Shown here in pieces: positions 15,148 to 22,437 of a stretch of DNA of 64,000 bases. This stretch comes from RGIG426 sp045598965 (lineage in GTDB: Bacteria; Bacillota; Clostridia; Oscillospirales; Acutalibacteraceae). The notes below the pieces were generated by a model, which saw only the letters and a program-made list of their open reading frames with translations, did no database searches and was not told where the DNA came from. The stretch's first letter is position 1. The number at the start of each line of letters is the position of its first letter. A program made the position numbers and the translations under genes. The DNA is taken from the NCBI GenBank assembly GCA_045598965.1, contig JAZRVH010000033.1, positions 1-64,000 of the forward strand, read 5' to 3'.

Positions 15148-15172
15148 AATTTGAAACGGGGAGAAATGTGCG

Positions 15173-15565
15173 ATGGCAGGAATCTCCAGAGGAGCGGCGG
15201 GAGAAGTAATCGCCGCTCGTTTTTTACGGGAAAAAGGCTACGATATTTTGGCGGTAAACAGCCGTTCTCGCCTCGGAGAGGTGGATATTATCGCCGCCGA
15301 CCAACGGTATATTGCCTTTGTTGAGGTGAAAACCCGTGATGAAAACGGGATGGAGGAGTCTCCTCGTGAGGCGGTAACACGTGAAAAACAGGAAAAAATC
15401 AAAAAGACCGCCGCCTTGTATTTACAGCATAATCCCACCACCTTACAACCTCGTTTTGACGTGATTGAGGTGGTCACAACGTCCAATGCCGCTCCGCTTT
15501 CAGCAAAGCGGGTGGAGCATTTGGAAAATGCCTTTGAAACGGGGGATTTACGTGCCGCTTTTTGA
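15173..15565 (+). CDS. yraN: YraN/UPF0102 family nuclease-fold protein
   Basis: A 130-residue protein of the restriction-endonuclease-like fold. The core LGEVDIIA...AFVEVKTR supplies Glu36, Asp38, Glu51 and Lys53, the pattern of the catalytic metal site. Its biological role is not settled; members sit beside rnhB and are linked to DNA repair or transformation. GGGGAG (15158-15163) precedes ATG 15173. The 3' end overlaps the next gene by 14 nt. Confidence 0.92.
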   Translation: MAGISRGAAGEVIAARFLREKGYDILAVNSRSRLGEVDIIAADQRYIAFVEVKTRDENGMEESPREAVTREKQEKIKKTAALYLQHNPTTLQPRFDVIEVVTTSNAAPLSAKRVEHLENAFETGDLRAAF

Positions 15566-16466
15566 CCTTCACTGTGACACGTTGACGGAATGCGTATGCA
15601 AAGGCGAAAACCTTTACAGCAATAAATTGCACTGGGATATCTCTCGTGCCTTGTCGTATGCTCCCTGCGTGCAGGTGCTGGCGATTTGGACGCCGGATAC
15701 CCAGCGAAACACGGCGGCTACCACCGCCGCTTTTCAAGCGGTGGATGCCGCATTTGAGGCGGAAAAATGCTATGCACCGAGGTTTCGGCTTTGGCACAAA
15801 GACGAACCTTTCCCCGTTATCGGCGAGAACCAATGCCTTGGTATTTTGGGGCTGGAAAGTGCGGCACCCCTTGCGGGAAGTATGGAGCGATTCGAAGAAT
15901 TTGCCGAAAAAGGCGTAAAGGTTATCACCCTTACGTGGAACGGAGACAACGAAGCGGCCTCCGGTGTGGAGGGAGAGGCCGACCGTGGACTTACCCCATT
16001 CGGGAAAGCTCTTGTAACGGGTATGGAACGACGGAAAATCACGGTGGATGTCTCCCATTTGAACGAACGTGGTTTTTTTGACGTATGCGAACGAACGGCG
16101 TCACCGTTCATAGCCTCCCATTCGCTGTCACGTGCTGTGTTTAACCATGAACGCAATCTCACGGACACGCAGTTTTGTGAAATTGTGCGACGAGGGGGAG
16201 TGGTAGGGCTCAACCTCTGTGCCGCTCATCTCGGGAAACAGAGCTTTGAACAATTCGAACGCCATCTTTCTCATTTTCTCGATTTGGGTGGCGAAAACAC
16301 GGTGGCTCTCGGCTTTGATTTGGACGGCACAAACCTGCCTCGTGAATGGAATGGCGTGGCGGTTTGTCGGGAGATTTTTGCGTATTTGCTTGAGCGAGGG
16401 TATGCAAAGGACTTGCTTTTGCGGCTTTTTTTCGAAAATGCCCGGTTTTTTTTTCAAAAAGTGTAA
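15552..16466 (+). CDS. membrane dipeptidase family (M19) metallopeptidase
   Basis: A ~304-residue zinc dipeptidase of the renal-dipeptidase family. Metal ligands are seen in LFDLHCDTL (His-x-Asp near the start), GLESA (bridging Glu), VDVSHLN and ASHSLSR (His residues), and GFDLDG. Substrates are usually dipeptides, sometimes with D-residues from cell-wall turnover; unspecified here. The proposed start is GTG 15552, after a run of G's within the yraN end; an in-frame ATG at 15528 is the alternative. A terminator follows. Confidence 0.88.
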   Translation: MPLFDLHCDTLTECVCKGENLYSNKLHWDISRALSYAPCVQVLAIWTPDTQRNTAATTAAFQAVDAAFEAEKCYAPRFRLWHKDEPFPVIGENQCLGILGLESAAPLAGSMERFEEFAEKGVKVITLTWNGDNEAASGVEGEADRGLTPFGKALVTGMERRKITVDVSHLNERGFFDVCERTASPFIASHSLSRAVFNHERNLTDTQFCEIVRRGGVVGLNLCAAHLGKQSFEQFERHLSHFLDLGGENTVALGFDLDGTNLPREWNGVAVCREIFAYLLERGYAKDLLLRLFFENARFFFQKV

Positions 16467-16467
16467 A

Positions 16468-16505
16468 AAAACGGTCGGTTTTCATTTGACAAACCGGCCG
16501 TTTTG
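16468..16505 (+). terminator. terminator overlapping the thrC promoter
   Basis: AAAACGGTCGGTTT (16468-16481) pairs with AAACCGGCCGTTTT (16491-16504) with one T-G wobble, then GTATT. The 3' arm is the spacer region of the next promoter. Confidence 0.85.
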
Positions 16506-16514
16506 TATTATGAT
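16486..16514 (+). promoter_or_regulatory. thrC promoter
   Basis: TTGACA (16486-16491), 17 nt, TATGAT (16509-16514), a near-consensus site embedded in the upstream terminator. The leader is ~45 nt and shows no T-box or riboswitch. Confidence 0.85.
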
Positions 16515-16564
16515 ATTACAGATGTCTATTTATTTTGTTTTAATTATATTCAGGAGTGACAACT

Positions 16565-18064
16565 ATGCAGTATCAAAGCACACGCAATAAGGATCTTCGT
16601 GTCACGTCGGCACAAGCCATCGCCCGTGGCATTTCTGCCGATAAGGGCTTGTTTGTACCCACGGATTTCCCCTCGATTACCCTTGATGATCTTACAAAAT
16701 TGAGCGGCGAATCCTATGCGGCACGTGCTAAGTTTGTGCTTGGCAAGTTTTTGACCGATTTCTCTGAGGAAGAGGTCGCCGACTGCGTGGACAGTGCCTA
16801 CACGGACAAAAAGTTCCGCAGTGCCGCCGTTGCTCCGCTTAAACCGCTTCACGATAATGCCTATGTGCTCGAGCTGTGGCACGGGCCCACCTGTGCCTTT
16901 AAGGATATGGCTCTCCAAATTCTGCCGCACTTTATGCGTTACTCGGTGGCAAAAGCCGGTAACGGTGAGGAGGTTGTGATTTTGGTGGCTACCTCCGGCG
17001 ATACCGGTAAAGCCGCTTTAGAGGGCTTTTGCGACGCTCCCAACACTCGCATTTTAGTGTTTTACCCCGACCAGGGCGTGTCTAAGATGCAAAAATTGCA
17101 AATGGCGACCCAAGAGGGACAGAACGTGGGCGTGTTTGCGATTCGTGGCAATTTTGATGACGCACAAAACGGCGTGAAAACGATTTTTACCGACAAAGCG
17201 ACCGGCGACCTGCTCGCCGAAAACGGCAAAAAATTCTCTTCTGCCAACTCCATTAACTGGGGTCGCCTTTGCCCGCAAATTGTGTACTACGTTTCTGCAT
17301 ATTGTGATTTGCTGAAATCCGGTGCCCTGAAAGCGGGAGAGCCGATGAACGTGGTGGTGCCCACCGGAAACTTCGGTAATATTCTCGCCGCCTATTATGC
17401 GAAAAAAATGGGATTGCCCATCAAAAAATTGGTGTGTGCCTCCAACCAAAACCGAGTGCTTACCGATTTCTTTGAGACCGGCACCTATGACCGCCGCCGT
17501 GAGTTTTATACAACCACGTCTCCGTCGATGGATATTCTCATTTCCTCGAACCTGGAACGCCTGCTGTTCGACTTGAGCGACGGCGACGACAACGAGGTGA
17601 AAACGTGGATGGAGGCTCTTGTATCGGACGGCAAGTACACCGTTTCCGATAAAGTGCGTGCCGCTTTGGACGACCAGTTTGCCTCCGGCTGCTGTGATGA
17701 GAAAAAGACGGCAAAGGTTATTCGCAACACCTTTGAAAACTACCATTACCTTCTTGACACCCATACCGCCGTGGCGGTGGGTGTGTGTGAGGATTACCTT
17801 GCCCAGACGGGGGACAAAACCCCCATTGTCGTTGCCTCTACCGCCAACCCCTACAAATTCCCTGCCAGCGTGTTGACGGCTCTTTGCGGCGATGCCCCGG
17901 CAGACGATTTTGATTGTGCCGATATGTTGGAGCAAAAATCCGGTGTTGAGATGCCGGCACCTCTTAAAACGCTGAAAGGCAAAGCGGTGCGGTTTACTAC
18001 CGTGTGCGAGAAGACGGAGATGCGTGCCGAGGTGCTTTCCACCCTCGGCATCTCGGAGGAGTAA
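16565..18064 (+). CDS. thrC: threonine synthase
   Basis: A 499-residue PLP enzyme converting O-phosphohomoserine to threonine. The PLP lysine is in PTCAFKDMALQ (Lys113); VATSGDTGKAALEGF and VPTGNFGNILAAYYAKKMG are the phosphate- and cofactor-binding segments. Length fits the long, two-domain class. AGGAG (16552-16556) lies 8 nt before ATG 16565. The aspartate pathway genes asd, dapA, dapB and lysA are also in this window but in separate units. Confidence 0.97.
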   Translation: MQYQSTRNKDLRVTSAQAIARGISADKGLFVPTDFPSITLDDLTKLSGESYAARAKFVLGKFLTDFSEEEVADCVDSAYTDKKFRSAAVAPLKPLHDNAYVLELWHGPTCAFKDMALQILPHFMRYSVAKAGNGEEVVILVATSGDTGKAALEGFCDAPNTRILVFYPDQGVSKMQKLQMATQEGQNVGVFAIRGNFDDAQNGVKTIFTDKATGDLLAENGKKFSSANSINWGRLCPQIVYYVSAYCDLLKSGALKAGEPMNVVVPTGNFGNILAAYYAKKMGLPIKKLVCASNQNRVLTDFFETGTYDRRREFYTTTSPSMDILISSNLERLLFDLSDGDDNEVKTWMEALVSDGKYTVSDKVRAALDDQFASGCCDEKKTAKVIRNTFENYHYLLDTHTAVAVGVCEDYLAQTGDKTPIVVASTANPYKFPASVLTALCGDAPADDFDCADMLEQKSGVEMPAPLKTLKGKAVRFTTVCEKTEMRAEVLSTLGISEE

Positions 18065-18068
18065 CGCA

Positions 18069-18770
18069 ATGGCACTTTTTGCAATCGCCGACCCGCATCT
18101 TTCTTTTTCGGTGGATAAACCGATGGATGTGTTCTCCGGTTGGAGCGATTACGTCACCCGCTTAGAACAAAACTGGCGTGCTCTTGTGTCTGATGAGGAT
18201 ACGGTGGTGCTTGCCGGAGACATCTCGTGGGGAATGTCGATGGAGGAAGCCCGAGCGGATTTTGCGTTTTTGGATGCCCTTCCGGGAAAGAAATTGATTT
18301 TTAAGGGCAATCACGACTATTGGTGGACAACTCGTCGCAAGATGGACGCTTTCTTTGAAGAAAACGGGTTTTCCTCGCTTCGTGTTGTCCATAACGATGC
18401 CGTAACGGTAGATGATACATTTGCCGTGTGCGGTAGTCGTGGCTGGTTTTTCGATGCCGGCGAGGAGGATAAAAAAGTTATCCTGCGGGAAGCGGGACGG
18501 CTTAGAACCTCCATTCAAGCGGCAAAGCAGACCGGGCTTACGCCTGTTGTGTTTCTTCACTATCCGCCGATTTACGACGGAAAACAGTGCGACGAAATTT
18601 GGCAGGTGCTGAAAGAAGAAGAGATTGACCGGGTTTTTTACGGTCATCTTCACGGTGTCGGTATCCGTCACGCCGTCACCGGCGAGGTGGAGGGAATTCA
18701 CCTTACGCTGATTTCCTGCGACGGATTACAGTTTACGCCGCTTCGCATTTTTGCGACGCCGGAAGAATAA
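18069..18770 (+). CDS. calcineurin-like metallophosphoesterase
   Basis: A 233-residue cytosolic phosphoesterase. The dinuclear metal-site motifs are in order: IADPHLS (Asp8, His10), VLAGDIS, FKGNHDYWW and FYGHLHG. The substrate cannot be told from sequence. CGGAGGAG at the end of thrC serves as its ribosome site and only 4 nt separate the genes, so it is cotranscribed with thrC. Confidence 0.88.
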   Translation: MALFAIADPHLSFSVDKPMDVFSGWSDYVTRLEQNWRALVSDEDTVVLAGDISWGMSMEEARADFAFLDALPGKKLIFKGNHDYWWTTRRKMDAFFEENGFSSLRVVHNDAVTVDDTFAVCGSRGWFFDAGEEDKKVILREAGRLRTSIQAAKQTGLTPVVFLHYPPIYDGKQCDEIWQVLKEEEIDRVFYGHLHGVGIRHAVTGEVEGIHLTLISCDGLQFTPLRIFATPEE

Positions 18771-18833
18771 ATACGTTACATTACCACAAGTGTTTGTGGA
18801 AAAAATATCAAAAGAACTCAGGAGGATGTATCA

Positions 18834-20393
18834 ATGAGTTTAGTCAAAGCAGAAAAAACCGAAAACGCCAACCGTGTCAAGCTGGAAGTCAGTGTTGACG
18901 CCGCCACCTTCGAGCAAGCGGTAAACGCCGCTTACCGCAAAAACGTGAAGTCGATGAACATTCCCGGCTTCCGTAAGGGCAAAGCTCCCCGTGCCTATAT
19001 CGAAAAGATTTACGGTGCCGAAATCTTCTATGAGGATGCGATGAATGCCGTGTATCCGTCCGCTTTGGATGAGGCGATTGCCGAAAGCGGTTATGCGTTT
19101 GTGGAGGATAAAATCGACTTAGACGTGACGTCTGTCGGCAAAGAGGGTCTTAACTTTACCGCTGTTATCACCGTGAAGCCGGAGTGCAAAATCGACGGCT
19201 ATAAAGGCCTGAAAGCAGAGAAAGCTACCGTGTCCGTGTCTGACGAGGACGTGGAGGAGGAGCTCAAAAAGTTCCAAGACCGTCAGTCTCGCCTTGTGTC
19301 CGTTGAGGATCGTGAAGCGAAGCTGGACGATATCGTGATGATTGACTATGAAGGCTTTGTGGATGATGTGGCTTTTGCCGGCGGCAAAGGAGAGAACCAA
19401 TCTCTGACCCTCGGCTCCGGTCAGTTCATCCCCGGCTTTGAAGAGCAGATTGTGGGCAAAAAAATCGGCGAGGAGTTCGATGTGAACGTCACGTTCCCGA
19501 CCGAATACCATGCCGAGGAGCTCGCCGGTAAAGAGGCGGTCTTCAAATGCAAGCTTCACGAGATTAAAATGCGTGAGCTGCCGGAGCTTAACGACGATTT
19601 CGCCAAAGATTGCAGCGAGTTTGATACGCTGGACGAGTTCAAGGCGGACGTGAAAGCCAAATTGACCGAGGCTCGTGAGAAAGAGGCGGACGGTGCGTTC
19701 GAGAACGCTCTTGCCGAGCAGCTCGGTGATTTGCTTGAGGCGGATATCCCGGCGGCGATGATTGAGAATGCCATGGACAATGCGGTGGAGGATTTTGCCC
19801 AGCGTCTGCAAATGCAGGGTCTGTCTTTGGATATGTACTTGCAGTACACCAACATGGAGGCGGATGCGTTCCGTGAGACGACTCGTGAACAGGCAGAGAA
19901 ACAGGTGAAAGTGCGTCTGGCTCTTGAAACCATCGTGAAAAACGAAGGCATCGAAGTTTCTGCCGAGGATATCGAGGCGGAGTATAACAAATTTGCCGAG
20001 ATGTATAAGATGGAGGTCGCCCAAATCAAAGCGGCAATTCCGGAGAAAAATCTGCGTGAGGATTTGACGGTGGAAAAAGCGATGGCGTTTGTGAAAGAGA
20101 ATGCCAAAGTGGGCAAACCGGCGGCGAAGAAATCTACCGCCAAGAAAGCGGACGCCGAGACTGCCGAAAAGAAACCGGCGGCGAAGAAGTCCACCTCTAC
20201 GGCGAAGAAATCTACCGCCAAGAAAGCGGACGATGAGACTGCCGAAAAGAAACCGGCGGTGAAGAAGTCCACCTCTACGGCGAAGAAATCCACCGCCAAG
20301 AAAGCGGATGCTGAAACTGCCGAAAAGAAACCGGCGGCGAAGAAGTCCACCTCTACGGCGAAAAAATCCGCGGCGAAAAAGACCGAGGAATAA
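18834..20393 (+). CDS. tig: trigger factor with a histone-like Lys/Ala-rich tail
   Basis: 519 residues, ~80-90 longer than usual. Domains: ribosome-binding N-domain with GFRKGKAPR (45-53), the FKBP-type prolyl isomerase domain (~150-250, IDYEGFVDD to FKCKLHEIK), and the helical chaperone domain to ~430. It binds nascent chains at the ribosome exit. The extra C-terminus consists of three near-identical 26-residue units rich in KKST, AKK and EKKPAA, ending AAKKTEE, similar in composition to histone H1 tails. AGGAGG (18820-18825) is 8 nt before ATG 18834. A short hairpin CCACAA/TTGTGG sits in the leader (18784-18799). Confidence 0.95.
   Translation: MSLVKAEKTENANRVKLEVSVDAATFEQAVNAAYRKNVKSMNIPGFRKGKAPRAYIEKIYGAEIFYEDAMNAVYPSALDEAIAESGYAFVEDKIDLDVTSVGKEGLNFTAVITVKPECKIDGYKGLKAEKATVSVSDEDVEEELKKFQDRQSRLVSVEDREAKLDDIVMIDYEGFVDDVAFAGGKGENQSLTLGSGQFIPGFEEQIVGKKIGEEFDVNVTFPTEYHAEELAGKEAVFKCKLHEIKMRELPELNDDFAKDCSEFDTLDEFKADVKAKLTEAREKEADGAFENALAEQLGDLLEADIPAAMIENAMDNAVEDFAQRLQMQGLSLDMYLQYTNMEADAFRETTREQAEKQVKVRLALETIVKNEGIEVSAEDIEAEYNKFAEMYKMEVAQIKAAIPEKNLREDLTVEKAMAFVKENAKVGKPAAKKSTAKKADAETAEKKPAAKKSTSTAKKSTAKKADDETAEKKPAVKKSTSTAKKSTAKKADAETAEKKPAAKKSTSTAKKSAAKKTEE
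20130..20363 (+). repeat. three 78-bp tandem repeats in the 3' end of tig
   Basis: Three consecutive 78-bp units, beginning AAATCTACCGCCAAGAAAGC or a one-base variant, encode the 26-residue Lys/Ala-rich repeats of the trigger factor tail. Differences are mostly GCC/GAT and GCG/GTG changes. Copy number is likely to vary between strains. Confidence 0.9.
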
Positions 20394-20459
20394 GTTTTTC
20401 GAATGAAATCGGGCAATGTTGCCCACACTCTTTATGACTTTTCGGAAAGGACGATAGCT

Positions 20460-21059
20460 ATGAACGAACGAATGAGCAGTCTTGTGCCCTATGTTGTGGA
20501 ACAAACGGGTCACGGCGAGCGGAGTTATGATATTTTCTCTCGCCTGCTGAATGACCGTATCATTATGCTGTGCGACGAGGTGAACGAGAACAGTGCGTCG
20601 CTGGTGGTGGCTCAGCTGTTGTACTTGGAGGGGCAGGACCCGGACAAGGATATTCATCTGTATATCAACAGCCCCGGCGGCAACATCAAAGACGGTATGG
20701 CGATTTATGACACCATGCAGTTTATCAAGTGTGACGTGTCTACCATCTGCATCGGTATGGCGGCGAGCATGGGCTCGTTCCTGCTGGCGGCAGGTGCCAA
20801 AGGCAAACGAATGGCGTTGCCCAACAGTGAGATTATGATTCACCAGCCGTTGGGCGGTACGCAGGGTCAGGCGAGCGATATCAAAATTCAAGCCGACCAC
20901 ATTTTGTATATCCGTGGCAAGATGAACAAGATGCTTGCCGAAATGACCGGTCAGTCCATTGAAACGATTGAAAAAGACACCGACCGTGACAACTATATGT
21001 CTGCGGAGGAGGCCGTGAAATACGGTCTTATTGACAAGGTGATTGAAAAACGTGCGTAA
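20460..21059 (+). CDS. clpP: ATP-dependent Clp protease proteolytic subunit
   Basis: A 199-residue serine peptidase that forms the tetradecameric Clp chamber. Catalytic Ser103 is in GMAASMGSF and His128 in IMIHQPLGG; the N-terminal YDIFSRLLNDRI is typical. GGAAAGG (20443-20449) lies 10 nt before ATG 20460. It sits in the conserved tig-clpP-clpX-lon run. No CtsR-type operator is visible upstream. Confidence 0.98.
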   Translation: MNERMSSLVPYVVEQTGHGERSYDIFSRLLNDRIIMLCDEVNENSASLVVAQLLYLEGQDPDKDIHLYINSPGGNIKDGMAIYDTMQFIKCDVSTICIGMAASMGSFLLAAGAKGKRMALPNSEIMIHQPLGGTQGQASDIKIQADHILYIRGKMNKMLAEMTGQSIETIEKDTDRDNYMSAEEAVKYGLIDKVIEKRA

Positions 21060-21087
21060 TCCCCATTTTTGAAAGAGGTGAAACCGA

Positions 21088-22404
21088 ATGCCGAACGTGG
21101 ATAATCCCCAAAACATCGCCTGTTCTTTCTGCGGCAAAACGCAGGACGACGTGTCCCGCTTGTTGGCGGGCCCCGGTGTGTGTATTTGTAACGAGTGCGT
21201 CGGGCTGTGCTATGACATTTTAGTGGAAGAATTTGGCGAGGTCCCGACCAAAAAACGTAAAACCGCTCAAAAGGCGGAAGCGGATTTCGATTTGCCCAGC
21301 CCGCTGAAACTCAAAGAGGGACTGGATGAATACGTTATCGGACAGGACAGAGCCAAGGTGACCCTTTCGGTGGCGGTGTATAACCATTACAAGCGTATTT
21401 TCTGCAAAAGCGAAAATGCACCGGAGTTGGGCAAAAGCAACGTGTTGCTCCTTGGCCCAACGGGCGTGGGAAAAACCGCTCTTGCCCGTACGCTTGCCAA
21501 TCTTTTGGATGTGCCGTTCGCCATTGCGGACGCCACCACGCTTACCGAAGCCGGCTATGTTGGTGAGGATGTGGAGAATATTCTCCTGCGTCTTATTCAA
21601 GCGGCGGACGGTGATGTGAAAAAGGCGGAGAGAGGTATCATTTATGTGGACGAAATTGACAAGATTTCCCGCCGCAGTGAAAATCCGTCGATTACCCGTG
21701 ACGTCTCCGGTGAGGGTGTACAACAGGCACTTTTGAAAATCATTGAGGGAACCGTGTCCAATGTGCCGCCCACCGGCGGACGCAAGCATCCTCAACAGAA
21801 CTTTATTCAAATCGACACCTCCAACATCCTGTTTATTCTCGGCGGTGCATTTTCGGGTCTCGAAAGCATTATTGCCAAACGGGTTGGAGGCGGCTCTCTC
21901 GGCTTTGAAAACCAGGTGCTGTCCAAGTCCGATTTGACCTCCAGCGAAATGCTGCAAAAGGTGACGGCACAAGACCTCGTGAAATTCGGCATCATTCCGG
22001 AGCTTGTCGGTCGTATGCCGGTTATCACCACGTTGGAGGCGTTGGAAGTGGAGGCAATGGTGAAAATTCTTACCGAGCCGAAGGATGCCCTCGTGAAGCA
22101 GTATGAATATCTGTTCTCGCTTGACGATGTGAAGCTGGAATTCACCGACGGTGCTCTAAAAGCCATTGCCAAAAAAGCACTGGAGATGGATACCGGTGCC
22201 CGTGGTCTCCGTTCTGTGATGGAGGGAATTTTGACCGACCTTATGTTTACCGTTCCGTCCAATCCGCTGATTTCTAAAGTGGTGGTGGATGAGGATTGCG
22301 TGACGGGCAAGGGGAAACCGAAATTAACGGAGGATCCCACCCGCAAAGGGAAAACCGCCCGTTCACCCATTAAACGTCAGCAATCCCGCCGTGCAACGGC
22401 GTAA
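21088..22404 (+). CDS. clpX: ATP-dependent Clp protease unfoldase ClpX
   Basis: A 438-residue AAA+ unfoldase that feeds substrates to ClpP. The N-terminal zinc domain has Cys12, Cys15, Cys34 and Cys37. Walker A is GPTGVGKT (123-130); ERGIIYVDEIDKI is Walker B; the RKHPQQ pore-2 region and the IGF-type loop region (VKFGIIPELVGR) are in place. GAAAGAGGTG precedes ATG 21088. It lies 28 nt after clpP and 33 nt before lon. Confidence 0.98.
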   Translation: MPNVDNPQNIACSFCGKTQDDVSRLLAGPGVCICNECVGLCYDILVEEFGEVPTKKRKTAQKAEADFDLPSPLKLKEGLDEYVIGQDRAKVTLSVAVYNHYKRIFCKSENAPELGKSNVLLLGPTGVGKTALARTLANLLDVPFAIADATTLTEAGYVGEDVENILLRLIQAADGDVKKAERGIIYVDEIDKISRRSENPSITRDVSGEGVQQALLKIIEGTVSNVPPTGGRKHPQQNFIQIDTSNILFILGGAFSGLESIIAKRVGGGSLGFENQVLSKSDLTSSEMLQKVTAQDLVKFGIIPELVGRMPVITTLEALEVEAMVKILTEPKDALVKQYEYLFSLDDVKLEFTDGALKAIAKKALEMDTGARGLRSVMEGILTDLMFTVPSNPLISKVVVDEDCVTGKGKPKLTEDPTRKGKTARSPIKRQQSRRATA

Positions 22405-22437
22405 ACAAGTAATCGTAATTTGTTAGAGGAACCAATA

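Noticed and set aside
15552..15565. Frameshift between yraN and the dipeptidase
   Set aside because: Both proteins are complete with their own motifs; the 14-nt overlap is normal coupling.
20394..20459. CtsR or CIRCE heat-shock operator before clpP
   Set aside because: Neither the heptad direct repeat nor the CIRCE inverted repeat is found.
19119..21137. 672-codon antisense frame across tig and clpP
   Set aside because: It spans two unrelated sense genes and a tandem repeat; composition is artefactual.
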